Notes under the pieces: generated by a model
Seen by the model: the letters and a program-made list of their open reading frames with translations, nothing else
Database searches by the model: none
Told to the model about the DNA's origin: nothing
Shown: positions 40,687 to 49,772 of the stretch, one piece after another
Layout of the letters: each line of letters starts with the position of its first letter
Position numbering within the stretch: the first letter of the stretch is position 1
Assembly: GCA_020253445.1 (NCBI GenBank)
Contig: JADCBP010000006.1
Location: 62,001-126,000 of the forward strand
Reading direction: 5' to 3'
DNA length: 64,000 nucleotides
Origin: Methylobacterium sp.
Lineage (GTDB): Bacteria; Pseudomonadota; Alphaproteobacteria; Rhizobiales; Beijerinckiaceae
Position numbers and translations under genes: made by a program

Positions 40687-40872
40687 ATGGCCGTTCCCAA
40701 GAAGAAGGTCTCGCGCTCGAAGCAGGGCATGCGCCGTTCGGCCGATGCGCTCTCCGCGCCGACCTATGTCGAAGACAAGAACACTGGCGAATTGCGCCGC
40801 CCGCACCATGTGGACCTGAAGACCGGCCTCTATAATGGCCGCCAGGTCCTGACGCCGAAAATCGCCGAGTAA
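40687..40872 (+). CDS. rpmF: 50S ribosomal protein L32
   Basis: Small basic 50S protein of 61 residues starting [20 protein letters not shown] and continuing [20 protein letters not shown], the L32 pattern without the Cys zinc ligands, as usual in alphaproteobacteria. GGAG lies eight bases upstream of the ATG. It is followed by a strong terminator. In other genomes rpmF often precedes plsX; here it stands alone. Confidence 0.97.
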   Translation: MAVPKKKVSRSKQGMRRSADALSAPTYVEDKNTGELRRPHHVDLKTGLYNGRQVLTPKIAE

Positions 40873-40910
40873 AGGCGCTTCCGCGCCGGGTTGCGGCTTT
40901 TCATTCCTGA

Positions 40911-40945
40911 AAAACCCCGGGCGGTTCCTCCGTCCGGGGTTTTCT
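40911..40945. terminator. Strong bidirectional terminator between rpmF and the small unknown gene
   Basis: Ten-base stem CCCCGGGCGG/CCGTCCGGGG with one wobble pair and loop TTCCT, flanked by an A-run on the left and TTTTC on the right. It can end rpmF on the plus strand and the converging gene on the minus strand. Confidence 0.9.
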
Positions 40946-40998
40946 TGTCAGGCCGGGTGAATGCACCCGAATCCCACCCTGTCCAACCGTGATGCGCC

Positions 40999-41304
40999 TC
41001 AGGCGCGGAATTCGGAGGGCGTCGTCTTCTCGGCAAGGCGAGAAGACTTGTGCGCGGCGGCAAAGGCATAGGCCCGCTCGCGGGCCGTCGCGACATCGTG
41101 CCGCCCCAGCACCTTGCCCAGATCCGGATCGCCGGTGGCGATGATCTGCACCAGGAATTCCGGCGCGCGGGCCTGTTTCTGTCCTGGAGCGGCCCTGGAA
41201 TCCGGCATCGCCCGGGCGGGCCGATCATCCCGGGACGATTTCTGCCGGAAGCCCGAGGAAAATGTTTCAGTCTGGTACAGAATGGGGACACTGATCTTGC
41301 TCAT
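40999..41304 (-). CDS. Small protein of unknown function
   Basis: The 101-residue frame starts MSKISVPILYQTETFSSGFR, has a Pro/Arg/Ala-rich low-complexity stretch (about residues 24-50), then a likely helical end with FLVQIIATGDPDLGKVL and ATARERAYAFAAAHKSS. Third-base GC is high across the second half, which supports it as coding. There is no signal peptide or membrane segment. I know no family for it. The ribosome site is weak and the N-terminal half could be untranslated. Confidence 0.5.
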   Translation of the reverse strand: MSKISVPILYQTETFSSGFRQKSSRDDRPARAMPDSRAAPGQKQARAPEFLVQIIATGDPDLGKVLGRHDVATARERAYAFAAAHKSSRLAEKTTPSEFRA

Positions 41305-41512
41305 GCCGACAAGGCGGCAAGGTCCGTGCCGCAAGCGGGTTTACCGCCTGTTATGTCTTCAAGAACCCAATTCTCCGCCTCTACAGGACCAAAAACAACT
41401 TCTGCGCTCATCAAGTCTTAACGTCTTGGCTCCAGTCTGGACTCACCAGTCGAAACAGGTCCCTGTCCGCCCGCGCGCAGAAAGTCACGGTCGACGGCCC
41501 CATTAAAGAACG

Positions 41513-43258
41513 ATGACGATGATGACTCAAGGCAGCGGGACGATCATCTCCTTCACGGGGCAGCCGGACACGGAACATGTGCCAGCAGACATGCTGCTCG
41601 ACGGAACGCGCGACCTCGGCGAGGCAACCTATGCCTGGAACATCGAGACGGATGTGATGACCTGGGGCCTGGAGGCCACCCACATTTTCGGCGTGCGGGA
41701 AATGGCGGTGCTCAGTTCCGGCACGGCCTTCGCGACGCTCATCGACCAGGCGAGCCCGCATTCCCGCCATGCCGAGGTTTTCGAGAGCGAGCGCTGCGAC
41801 CAGGGAACGGGCGTTTCCTTCTCGACGCGTTATCTCGTGAATCCTGCCCCCGGATTGCGTTTCTGGATCGAGGATACCGGCCGATGGTTCGCCAATGAAA
41901 AGGGCCGGCCGCGGCTGGTTCATGGCGTCTGCCGGCGTGTGCTGGCGCCGACCTCCGAGGAAATCGCACTCGTCACCAAGCGCCATTTCGACCCGACCAC
42001 CGGCGCTCTGACGCGTGCCGATTTCTGCAACGCGCTCGGCGATGCCATCGTCACGAGCGCCCGGGATCCGCGCGGCCTCGTGCTGATGATGGTCGCGGTG
42101 GATGATCTCGCCCAGCTCAACAAGACCTATGGCTATCATATCGGCGACGAGATCATCGCCGCGATCGTGCGCCGCCTGCGCGGGCTGGTCCGCCGTCGTG
42201 ACATTCTCGGCCGCTATGCAACGAACAAGATCGGCATCGTGCTGGCACCGAGCCTCGCGGACCATATGGAATTCGTGGCAAACCGCCTGGCCTCGGCCAT
42301 CCGCGGCGTTCCGATCGATACCAGCGCCGGGCCGATCCCCGCTTCGGTGCATATCGGCGGCGTGGCTGTTCCGCGCGATGCCAAGACGGCCATCGAGGCG
42401 CTCCATGCCTGCGAGGAAGCGCTGACCGATGCGCAGGATCGCACGGATCAGGCGTTCCTCGCCTTCAGCGGCGACCCGGAAACGCGCGCCAAGCGCAGTT
42501 CCAACCGCGCATCCACCGATACGGTTCTCACCGCGCTCAACGACCGGCGCATTGAACTCGCCTTCCAGCCGATCGTGCGATCGGGCAGCGGCGAAGTGGC
42601 GATGCATGAAGCACTCGTCCGGATGACCTCGCCGGAAGGCGAACTGATGGGAGCCGGCACCATCGTGCCGGTGGCCGAGCGGCTTGGCTTCCTGCATCTC
42701 ATCGATCATCGGGTGATGGAGCTGGCGCTCGAAACCCTGCGCAGGCGCCGCGACATCCAGCTCACGGTGAATGTGGGCGTGGACACGGCCCTGCATCCGG
42801 ACTGGATGGCAGCCTTCCGGGCCCATCTCGCCATCGACAAGAGCGTTGCCCAGCGCCTCGTCGTGGAGATCACCGAAACCTCGCTCATCGAGGACGTTCA
42901 GGGCGCCCAGCGCCTGATCGAGGCGATCAAGGATTGCGGCGCACGCGTCGCGATCGACGATTTCGGGGCGGGGCACACCTCGTTCCGCAACATGCGCCTT
43001 CTGCCGATCGACATCCTGAAGATCGACGGGACCTTCATCAAGAACCTGGCACGCTCGGAGGATGACCGCTTCTTCGTGCAGACCCTGCTGCAGCTCGCGC
43101 GCCACCTGCGCATCGAGACGGTGGCCGAATGGGTGCAGGACGAGGAAACGGCCAGCCTGCTCACCTCGTGGCGGGTGGAATATCTGCAGGGCGATTTCGT
43201 GGGCGTCGCCACGCAGGATCTACCAGAACCGAAATCATCGTTTCGCGCCATAGCCTGA
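41513..43258 (+). CDS. PAS-GGDEF(degenerate)-EAL protein, probable c-di-GMP phosphodiesterase
   Basis: A 581-residue cytosolic signalling protein with no membrane helix. Residues about 30-150 resemble a PAS domain (ATYAWNIETDVMTWGLEATH). A GGDEF-fold domain follows (FDPTTGALTRADFCNALGDA), but the catalytic loop reads RYATNKIG (residues 234-241) instead of GGDEF, so cyclase activity is unlikely. The EAL domain (about 335-575) keeps HEALVRM (365-371), the Glu in EITETSLIE, IDDFGAGHTSF, LKIDGTFI and ETVAEWVQ. It lacks the usual Ser after the NV metal Asn (NVGVD). It should degrade c-di-GMP, perhaps with the GGDEF fold as GTP sensor. Confidence 0.88.
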   Translation: MTMMTQGSGTIISFTGQPDTEHVPADMLLDGTRDLGEATYAWNIETDVMTWGLEATHIFGVREMAVLSSGTAFATLIDQASPHSRHAEVFESERCDQGTGVSFSTRYLVNPAPGLRFWIEDTGRWFANEKGRPRLVHGVCRRVLAPTSEEIALVTKRHFDPTTGALTRADFCNALGDAIVTSARDPRGLVLMMVAVDDLAQLNKTYGYHIGDEIIAAIVRRLRGLVRRRDILGRYATNKIGIVLAPSLADHMEFVANRLASAIRGVPIDTSAGPIPASVHIGGVAVPRDAKTAIEALHACEEALTDAQDRTDQAFLAFSGDPETRAKRSSNRASTDTVLTALNDRRIELAFQPIVRSGSGEVAMHEALVRMTSPEGELMGAGTIVPVAERLGFLHLIDHRVMELALETLRRRRDIQLTVNVGVDTALHPDWMAAFRAHLAIDKSVAQRLVVEITETSLIEDVQGAQRLIEAIKDCGARVAIDDFGAGHTSFRNMRLLPIDILKIDGTFIKNLARSEDDRFFVQTLLQLARHLRIETVAEWVQDEETASLLTSWRVEYLQGDFVGVATQDLPEPKSSFRAIA

Positions 43259-43307
43259 CCAAGGCCCTCCGCGCTCTGCTGCCCGGAGACCGCGTTCTCG
43301 AAAGCCC

Positions 43308-43835
43308 TTATTTGTCCTTCTTGGGCTCACTGCCTGGCTTGGATGGCGGGAAACCGCCGAAAGAGAATGCGCGCATCGCCTCCTCGAACATTGCCATGTT
43401 GGCGCGCACCTGCTCATCCATCGCAGCCATGGCCTGCTGGCCCAAGGCTGCGGGATTGAACGCCGTGCCACCGAAACCCTTGGTCATCTGCTCGCGCAGC
43501 TTGTCCTGATCGGACATGAACCGCGTCAGCGACATTTCGAGATAGCGCGGCACAAGGGCCTGCATGTGGTCGCCGTAGAACTGGATCAGCTGGCGCAGGA
43601 AGGTGATCGGAAGGAGGAACTGGCCCTTGTTTTCCTGTTCGAAGATGATCTGCGTCAAAACCGACCGCGTGATGTCCTCGCCGGTCTTGGCATCGGTCAC
43701 GACGAAATCCTCGCCGGCCCGCACCATCTGCGCGAGATCTTCCAGCGTCACATAAGAGCTCGTGCCCGTGTGATAGAGGCGACGATTGGCGTATTTCTTG
43801 ATGATCGTCGCGGCTTTGGCGCCTTGTTCGGCCAT
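43308..43835 (-). CDS. phaR: PhaR, polyhydroxyalkanoate synthesis repressor
   Basis: DNA- and PHA-binding repressor that controls phasin and PHB genes and is released when polymer accumulates. The 175-residue protein has IIKKYANRRLYHTGTSSYVT then LEDLAQMVRAGEDFVV, the PHB_acc_N DNA-binding domain, followed by ITRSVLTQIIFEQE and FLRQLIQFYGDHMQALVPRY. The start is uncertain: ATG 43835 (MAEQGAK) fits homologues but GGAG is only three bases away; ATG 43847 and 43883 are in frame upstream. It is divergent from phaA-phaB, as in many alphaproteobacteria. Confidence 0.94.
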   Translation of the reverse strand: MAEQGAKAATIIKKYANRRLYHTGTSSYVTLEDLAQMVRAGEDFVVTDAKTGEDITRSVLTQIIFEQENKGQFLLPITFLRQLIQFYGDHMQALVPRYLEMSLTRFMSDQDKLREQMTKGFGGTAFNPAALGQQAMAAMDEQVRANMAMFEEAMRAFSFGGFPPSKPGSEPKKDK

Positions 43836-43906
43836 GAACTCCACCATTCCCTCTTCTGGCGAGCGACCAATGCTGGCCGCCATTCGGTGATTGAAACCCC
43901 GCCCTC

Positions 43907-43942
43907 GACCATCGTCGTCATCCGGTTTTCCGTCTTGACGAT
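43907..43942. promoter_or_regulatory. Inverted repeat in the phaR-phaA divergent promoter
   Basis: Arms CCATCGTC (43907-43914) and GACGATGG (43935-43942) with a 20-base spacer lie in the 185-base gap between phaR and phaA. They could be an operator for PhaR or another regulator; this is inference from symmetry and position. Confidence 0.4.
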
Positions 43943-44020
43943 GGTTGCTTGTCCCGTCTCATAGCATTTAGGGTCAGGTCCTACAAATTCGTGTCATGCG
44001 GCCGGCCGCAGGAGGAAAAC

Positions 44021-45199
44021 ATGGCTTCTCAATCGATCGTCATCGCGAGTGCGGCCCGCACCGCCGTCGGGGCCTTCAGCGGCGCTTTCGCCGATGTGGC
44101 GGCGCATGAACTGGGCGCCACGGCCATCAAGGGTGCCCTCGAGCGCGCCGGCGTCTCGCCGGCCGAGGTCGACGAAGTGATCTTGGGCCAGGTGCTCACG
44201 GCCAATACCGGACAGAACCCGGCGCGTCAGGCCGCGATGGCGGCTGGCATCCCGCAGGAAAAGACTGCCTGGGGACTGAACCAGCTCTGCGGCTCGGGCC
44301 TGCGCACGGTGGCGATCGGCATGCAGCAGATCGCGAATGGCGATGCCAGGATCATCGTGGCCGGCGGCCAGGAATCGATGACGCTCGCTCCGCACGTCGC
44401 CTATCTCCGCTCCGGCACCAAGATGGGCGAGATGAAAATGGTCGACACCATGCTGCGTGACGGCCTCTGGGACGCCTTCCAGGGCTATCATATGGGCCAG
44501 ACCGCCGAGAACGTCGCCGCCAAGTGGCAATTGACGCGGGACGAGCAGGACCAGTTTGCCGTCGCCTCGCAGAACAAGGCGGAGGCGGCGCAGAAGGCCG
44601 GCAAGTTCAAGGACGAGATCGTCTCGCATACCGTGAAGACCCGGAAGGGTGATGTGCTGGTTGATTCGGATGAATATCCCCGGCACGGCTCCACGCTCGA
44701 TGCCATGGCGAAGCTGCGCCCGGCCTTCATCAAGGACGGCACCGTGACCGCCGGCAACGCATCGGGCATCAATGACGGCGCGGCCGCGGCCGTGCTGATG
44801 ACCGAAGCCGAGGCCGCGAAGCGCGGCATCACGCCGCTGGCCCGCATCGTTTCCTGGGCCACCTGCGGCGTCGATCCTTCGATCATGGGCACGGGCCCGA
44901 TCCCGGCCTCCCGCCGCGCGCTCGAGAAGGCCGGCTGGAAGGTCTCGGATCTCGATCTCGTGGAGGCGAACGAGGCCTTCGCCGCTCAGGCCCTTGCCGT
45001 GAACAAGGATATGGGCTGGGATCCCTCGATCGTGAATGTCAATGGCGGCGCAATCGCCATCGGCCATCCCATCGGCGCCTCGGGTGCCCGCATCCTCAAC
45101 ACGCTGCTCTTCGAAATGAAGCGCCGCGGTGCGAAGAAGGGCCTCGCCACGCTCTGCATCGGCGGTGGCATGGGCGTGGCGCTCTGCGTCGAGCGCTGA
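44021..45199 (+). CDS. phaA: Acetyl-CoA acetyltransferase (beta-ketothiolase)
   Basis: Thiolase condensing two acetyl-CoA to acetoacetyl-CoA, first step of PHB synthesis. The 392-residue protein has the acyl-accepting Cys90 in [44 protein letters not shown] with the catalytic His, and the second Cys in [16 protein letters not shown] 44021 has GGAGGAAAAC. It forms an operon with phaB 92 bases downstream; the polymerase phaC is not in the window. Confidence 0.96.
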   Translation: MASQSIVIASAARTAVGAFSGAFADVAAHELGATAIKGALERAGVSPAEVDEVILGQVLTANTGQNPARQAAMAAGIPQEKTAWGLNQLCGSGLRTVAIGMQQIANGDARIIVAGGQESMTLAPHVAYLRSGTKMGEMKMVDTMLRDGLWDAFQGYHMGQTAENVAAKWQLTRDEQDQFAVASQNKAEAAQKAGKFKDEIVSHTVKTRKGDVLVDSDEYPRHGSTLDAMAKLRPAFIKDGTVTAGNASGINDGAAAAVLMTEAEAAKRGITPLARIVSWATCGVDPSIMGTGPIPASRRALEKAGWKVSDLDLVEANEAFAAQALAVNKDMGWDPSIVNVNGGAIAIGHPIGASGARILNTLLFEMKRRGAKKGLATLCIGGGMGVALCVER

Positions 45200-45291
45200 T
45201 CCTTCCCGAAATAGGCCCCGCGCGCCGGCCGGAACGAGCGCGCGGGTCAAAACCGAAGACCGGAAACGCCAGATAACGAGGGGATCGAACA

Positions 45292-46017
45292 ATGGCACGC
45301 GTCGCATTGGTGACTGGTGGCTCGCGCGGCATCGGCGCAGCGATTTCGAAGGGGCTGAAGGCCGCCGGCTACAAGGTAGCGGCTTCCTATGCCGGGAATG
45401 ACGAGGCTGCCGCCGCCTTCACGAAGGAAACCGGCATCCCGACCTACAAGTGGGATGTTTCGGATTACGATGCCTGCGCCGCGGGCATCGCCAAGGTGGA
45501 AAGCGAACTCGGCCCGATCGACGTGCTGGTGAACAATGCCGGCATCACGAAGGACGGCATGTTCCACAAGATGACGAAAGACCAGTGGTATGGCGTCATC
45601 AATACCAACCTCAATTCGCTCTTCAACATGACCCGCCCGGTCTGGGAAGGCATGCGCGCCCGCAAGTTCGGCCGTGTCATCTGCATTTCCTCGGTCAACG
45701 GGCAGAAGGGCCAGATGGGCCAGGTGAACTATTCCGCCGCCAAGGCGGGTGATATCGGCTTTGTGAAGGCGCTGGCGCAGGAAGGCGCGCGCGCCGGCAT
45801 CACCGTCAACGCCATCTGCCCGGGCTATATCGGCACGGACATGGTGCGCGCGATCGCGCAGGACGTGCTCGAAAAGGCGATCCTGCCGCAGATCCCGGTC
45901 GGCCGCCTCGGCGAGCCGGAGGAAATCGCCCGCGCGGTGGTGTTCCTCGCGGCGGATGAAGCCGGCTTCATCACCGGCTCGACGCTCTCGGCCAATGGCG
46001 GTCAATACATGATCTGA
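45292..46017 (+). CDS. phaB: Acetoacetyl-CoA reductase
   Basis: NADPH-dependent short-chain dehydrogenase making (R)-3-hydroxybutyryl-CoA, the PHB monomer. The 241-residue protein has VTGGSRGIGAAISKGLKAAG, NNAGITKDGMFHKM, catalytic Ser/Tyr/Lys in ISSVNGQKGQMGQVNYSAAK and ITGSTLSANGGQYM at the end; MTKDQWYGVINTNLNSLFNM is a PhaB-specific stretch. It is followed by a good terminator (46047-46068). Confidence 0.96.
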   Translation: MARVALVTGGSRGIGAAISKGLKAAGYKVAASYAGNDEAAAAFTKETGIPTYKWDVSDYDACAAGIAKVESELGPIDVLVNNAGITKDGMFHKMTKDQWYGVINTNLNSLFNMTRPVWEGMRARKFGRVICISSVNGQKGQMGQVNYSAAKAGDIGFVKALAQEGARAGITVNAICPGYIGTDMVRAIAQDVLEKAILPQIPVGRLGEPEEIARAVVFLAADEAGFITGSTLSANGGQYMI

Positions 46018-46046
46018 GCCCGGTTTTTCGGGGATTATCACCGGAA

Positions 46047-46068
46047 GGGCCGGGAATCCGGCCCTTTT
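46047..46068 (+). terminator. Terminator of the phaAB operon
   Basis: Perfect GGGCCGG/CCGGCCC stem with a GAAT loop, followed by TTTTCC, 30 bases after the phaB stop. Confidence 0.85.
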
Positions 46069-46102
46069 CCTTTGCCCTCGCGGGTCTTAGACTTTTAATT
46101 TG

Positions 46103-46957
46103 ATGCACGCTCTTTCCCGCCCCACCTTCATCGGCATTGGCGCCATTGCCATCTGGGCCACGCTGGCGCTGTTCACGGCGATGACGGGCAAGATGCCGCC
46201 GTTCCTCACCACCGCAATCTGCTTCGCTCTCGGCGGGCTCGTGATCATCAGTCCGGCCGTATGGCGGCGCGACTGGCCGAAGCTGAAACCCACTCTGCCG
46301 GCCTTCCTGCTGGGGCTCTACGGCCCGTTCGGCGACACGGTGATCTATTTCGCCGCGCTGAAGCTCGCGCCACCGGCTGAAGCGAACCTGATCCACTATC
46401 TGTGGCCGCTGCTGATCGTGCTCTTTGCGGCGATGCTGCCAGGTGGAGGTCTGCGGCCGCGCCATCTCATCGGCGCGCTGATGGGGCTTGCCGCGCTCAT
46501 CCTCCTCGTTGGCGGCAAGCTTGGCAGCGGCGCGACCGAAGCCGCCTGGTGGGGCTATGGCCTGGCACTTCTGGGCGCTGTCGTATGGTCGAGCTATTCG
46601 GTGCTCTCGCGCCTCGTCGCCTCCTCCTCCACGGAGAGCCTCGGCGTGACCATCCTGATCGCGAGCGTAATGGCCTACCTGCTGCATCGCCTGCTCGAAG
46701 CGCCCTATACCGACTGGAGTTGGGAGAATGCGATCGGCCTGCTCGGCCTCGGGCTCGGCTCGCAGGGCCTCGCGCTGATCTGCTGGGATATCGGCATGAA
46801 GCGCGGCGATGTGAGCTTCCTCGGCGTCGCCTCCTATGCGACGCCCGTGCTCTCCACCGTGCTGCTCGTGGTGTTCGGCTTTGCGCCGGCGAGCCTTGCT
46901 CTGGCGGCGGCCTGCGCGCTGATCGTGACCGGCGCGATGGTGGCGCGCAAGGGCTGA
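46103..46957 (+). CDS. DMT-superfamily (EamA) transporter, YddG-like
   Basis: Inner-membrane exporter with ten predicted helices in two EamA repeats, 284 residues. The start ATG is at 46103 (an adjacent TTG is also in frame). Segments such as AIAIWATLALFTAMTGKMPP and LAPPAEANLIHYLWPLLIVL resemble the YddG aromatic amino-acid exporter group. The substrate is inferred only from similarity. It starts 35 bases after the phaAB terminator, so it should have its own promoter. Confidence 0.87.
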   Translation: MHALSRPTFIGIGAIAIWATLALFTAMTGKMPPFLTTAICFALGGLVIISPAVWRRDWPKLKPTLPAFLLGLYGPFGDTVIYFAALKLAPPAEANLIHYLWPLLIVLFAAMLPGGGLRPRHLIGALMGLAALILLVGGKLGSGATEAAWWGYGLALLGAVVWSSYSVLSRLVASSSTESLGVTILIASVMAYLLHRLLEAPYTDWSWENAIGLLGLGLGSQGLALICWDIGMKRGDVSFLGVASYATPVLSTVLLVVFGFAPASLALAAACALIVTGAMVARKG

Positions 46958-46962
46958 CCCTT

Positions 46963-47727
46963 TCAGCCCTTCAACCAGATCGTCTCGTAATGGTAGAGAT
47001 CGCGATAGCCGAGCTTCTGGTAGAGCGCCCTCGCAATGCGATTGTTCGATTCAACCTGCAGGAAGCCCCTTGTCGCACCCGCCGCCGCCGCTTCCGCGAG
47101 CAGGGTCTCCACCATGCCCCGCCCGATACCCTGCCCGCGCGCGGCGGGATCGAGCATCACCGACGCGATTTCCGCATAACCGCGATCCACGGCCGTGTAG
47201 CCAAAGCCGATGGCCCGGCTTCCCTGTCGCGCGGTCGCGAAGAAAGCAGGCACGCGGATCGCTCCGACGATTGCCTCGAGATGCGCGGGCGAACGCTTTT
47301 CCGGTGTCTGGAATCGCGAGATGCCTTCGAGCCATTCCGGGCCGGGTTTGAGCGCGATTTCAACGCCCGTGCGGCGCGGGAAGGTGACGCCCGTGAAATC
47401 CGCGATCATGCCGAAGCTCGCATCCTTCAGCACATATCCGCGCCGGTCGAGCCGCTTGCGCATGGCGCGGCTCATCAGGGGCGTATCGCGAAAGGTCGGC
47501 GGAAGGCCAGCCTCGCGATAGAGTTGCTCGATCACCGCAATATCCGCTTCGCCCAGATGCGCCCTGGTTTGGATGGCGGAAGCTGAATTTGCCCGGCCGG
47601 AATAGCCATGGGCAAAGCGCACGGCGAAACCGCCGAAGATCAGCGTGCTCCGCGCGGGCCAGCAATTCACGATGCGCTGCTCGCAAGCCCGCACCTCCGC
47701 GAGATCACCGTAGAGTTCGGAGCTCAC
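46963..47727 (-). CDS. GNAT-family N-acetyltransferase
   Basis: Acetyl-CoA-dependent acyltransferase of 254 residues. It has an N-terminal domain with CWPARSTLIFGGFAVRFAHG and YSGRANSASAI. The catalytic GNAT core has AEIASVMLDPAARGQGIGRG (pyrophosphate loop R/Q-x-x-G-x-G) and QVESNNRIARALYQKLGY. This architecture is common in Rhizobiales, but the acceptor is unknown. The GTG start at 47727 overlaps the stop of the cupin gene (GTGA), so the pair is translationally coupled. Confidence 0.88.
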   Translation of the reverse strand: MSSELYGDLAEVRACEQRIVNCWPARSTLIFGGFAVRFAHGYSGRANSASAIQTRAHLGEADIAVIEQLYREAGLPPTFRDTPLMSRAMRKRLDRRGYVLKDASFGMIADFTGVTFPRRTGVEIALKPGPEWLEGISRFQTPEKRSPAHLEAIVGAIRVPAFFATARQGSRAIGFGYTAVDRGYAEIASVMLDPAARGQGIGRGMVETLLAEAAAAGATRGFLQVESNNRIARALYQKLGYRDLYHYETIWLKG

Positions 47728-48179
47728 GCACCACCTTTGCGCGGCGTGGGGCGCCAGTTCTCCGGCGCCATTTCGAAGCCGGCAAACTCGAAACCCGGCG
47801 AGACCGTGCAGCCGACAAGCGTCCAGGCGCCGAGGCTTGTCGCACTTTGCCAATGGTTCTTCGGCACGAGGATCTGCGGCCGCTGGCCGGTGGCGAGGTT
47901 CGGGCCAAGGTGATGCGCGGCGGCATCATGCCCGTTGGGGCTGATGGTGATGACCATGGGAGCACCGGCATAATAGTGCCAGAGCTCGCTCGCATCGCAG
48001 CGATGCCATTCGGAAACCTCGCCCGCTTCCAAGAGGTAATAGATGGCCGTGCCGACCGAGCGGCCCGCCGCGTCTGTCTCCGGGTCGCGGAAGGTCTCGC
48101 GGAAATGCCCGCCTTCGGGATGCGGCTGCAGCCCGAGCAGGCGGATGATCTCGCGGGCGGAGAGGCTGGAATCAGACAT
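47724..48179 (-). CDS. Cupin domain protein (DUF985 family)
   Basis: Single-domain cupin of 151 residues, DUF985/Cupin_5 type. It starts REIIRLLGLQPHPEGGHFRE, then GTAIYYLLEAGEVSEWHR, SELWHYYAGAPMVITI and a C-terminal CTVSPGFEFAGFEMA. The His/Glu pattern could bind a metal, but members of this family have no firmly established activity. It is followed by the GNAT gene with a four-base overlap and preceded by gloB on the same strand, 35 bases away. Confidence 0.9.
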   Translation of the reverse strand: MSDSSLSAREIIRLLGLQPHPEGGHFRETFRDPETDAAGRSVGTAIYYLLEAGEVSEWHRCDASELWHYYAGAPMVITISPNGHDAAAHHLGPNLATGQRPQILVPKNHWQSATSLGAWTLVGCTVSPGFEFAGFEMAPENWRPTPRKGGA

Positions 48180-48214
48180 CGGAAAATTCTCGAAAACCGG
48201 AGGCGGAAGACGGA

Positions 48215-48934
48215 TCAGAACCTGTTCTTGGCCTCTCGTCGGGCCGCGAATTCCGCCAAGTCTTTCGCGCGCAGGAAGACATTCGTCGCGCGCTCTTCCC
48301 GCACCGTCGTGGGCACGGTCGGGAGGCCGCCGGCACGCATCGCCTCTATCGTGCGAAGCCGCGCCCGGATCAAGCCATTCTCCGGCTCGGTCGCAGCCGC
48401 GAATCGCGCATTCGAGAGCGTGTATTCATGGCCGGAGAAGATGCGGGTCGTTTCCGGCAGGCTGCCGATGCGCCGGAGGGAAGCAAAGAGCAGATCGGGT
48501 GGCAGGTTGAAGATGCGTCCGCATCCCATCGTGAACATGGTATCGCCGACAAAGATCATTTCATCAGCCGGCAAATGATAGCTGATATGATCGAGACAAT
48601 GTCCGGGCGTATCCCAGACCTCCACCGCGATCTCGCCAATGCTGAACCGGTCGCCCTCCCTCACGAAGCGATCGGCTTTCGGCAACATATCGGCCGCGAG
48701 CGCCGGCGCGATCACCTTGGCGCCGGAGCGCGCCACCAAAGCCGGCACGCCCGCGATGTGGTCGTGATGACCGTGCGTGATGAGGATGAGATCGAGCCCC
48801 CAGCCACGCTTCTCCAGCTCCGTCATCACGGGTTCGGCGGCCGGCGCATCGACGAGCGCGACCATGCCCGTCGCCTCATCGCGCAGCAGAACGGCGTAGT
48901 TATCGGCAAGACAGGTGAAAAGCGCGATCTCCAT
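48215..48934 (-). CDS. gloB: Hydroxyacylglutathione hydrolase (glyoxalase II)
   Basis: Binuclear metallo-beta-lactamase-fold enzyme that releases D-lactate from S-D-lactoylglutathione in methylglyoxal detoxification. The 239-residue protein has the metal motif LILITHGHHDHIAG, then DTPGHCLDHISYHL and FVGDTMFTMGCGR, and the C-terminal FSGHEYTLSNARFA. This is the complete GloB ligand set. It is divergent from a methyltransferase gene, an arrangement frequent in Rhizobiales. Confidence 0.95.
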   Translation of the reverse strand: MEIALFTCLADNYAVLLRDEATGMVALVDAPAAEPVMTELEKRGWGLDLILITHGHHDHIAGVPALVARSGAKVIAPALAADMLPKADRFVREGDRFSIGEIAVEVWDTPGHCLDHISYHLPADEMIFVGDTMFTMGCGRIFNLPPDLLFASLRRIGSLPETTRIFSGHEYTLSNARFAAATEPENGLIRARLRTIEAMRAGGLPTVPTTVREERATNVFLRAKDLAEFAARREAKNRF

Positions 48935-49010
48935 CGCTATTCTTTCTCAGTGTGGGGATTATCCATCCTTGCGCGCCCCATGCGCCTTGTCCAGTGAAAG
49001 AGCCAGCAGC

Positions 49011-49772
49011 GTGCAACCCGATGTCATCGATCTCCGGTCCTTCTATGCGAGCCCGCTGGGACGGGTGGCGCAACGGATGATCCTGCGGGCCATCCGCACG
49101 CGCTGGACGAGCCTGCAAGGGCTGGCGCTGCTCGGACATGGTTATGCGATCCCCTATCTCGATGACCTGCGGGAAGGCACCGAGCGCACCATCGCCTTCA
49201 TGCCCGCCCGGCAGGGCGTGGCCCCCTGGCCGCGCGGCATGCTCTCGGCCGTGAGCCTCGTCGAAGGCTCCGAACTGCCCTTGCGCGATTCCGTGATGGA
49301 CCGGGTGGTGCTTGTCCACTCGCTGGAAGTATCCGACGACCCCTCCGCGCTGATGAGCGAGATCTGGCGCATTCTCGCGCCGGGTGGTCATGTGATGATC
49401 ATCGTGCCGAACCGTCGCGGGCCTTGGGCGCGGATGGACACCACCCCCTTCGGCGCCGGCCAGCCCTTCTCGCGGCGTCAGGTTACCGCGCTTTTGCGCC
49501 ACGCGCTCTTCACGCCCACGCATTGGAGCGAGGCGCTTTACATGCCGCCGATCCGCCGGCGCTTCATCCTGCAGACCGCCATGGGGTGGGAACGCATCGG
49601 GGCGAGCCTGTCGCTGCCCTTCGCCGGGCTTCACGTGATCGAGGCGACCAAGCAGGTCTATCGCCCGGCCCTGGCGGGCAAGATGGCCCGCGTGCGCGGG
49701 CTGCTTCAACCGGTGCTCGTGCCGACGGGCGGTGCCGCAGCCGGGCGCGAGGGTGACGGCCTAACCCGCTGA
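49011..49772 (+). CDS. Class I SAM-dependent methyltransferase
   Basis: Methyltransferase of about 253 residues with an unusual, shortened SAM motif I (LALLGHGYAIPYLDDL), post-motif LVEGSELPLRDSVMDRVVLV and EIWRILAPGGHVMIIVPNRR, in the Methyltransf_11 pattern. The start GTG at 49011 gives VQPDVIDLRSFYASPLGR, which is how homologues begin. Its target is unknown. It is divergent from gloB and its end overlaps that of metW (opposite strand) by 12 bases. Confidence 0.83.
   Translation: MQPDVIDLRSFYASPLGRVAQRMILRAIRTRWTSLQGLALLGHGYAIPYLDDLREGTERTIAFMPARQGVAPWPRGMLSAVSLVEGSELPLRDSVMDRVVLVHSLEVSDDPSALMSEIWRILAPGGHVMIIVPNRRGPWARMDTTPFGAGQPFSRRQVTALLRHALFTPTHWSEALYMPPIRRRFILQTAMGWERIGASLSLPFAGLHVIEATKQVYRPALAGKMARVRGLLQPVLVPTGGAAAGREGDGLTR

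Noticed and set aside
43308-43883. phaR start at ATG 43883 (191 residues)
   Set aside because: In frame, but the extra N-terminus (MAASIGRSPEEG) has no ribosome site and homologues begin near MAEQGAK.
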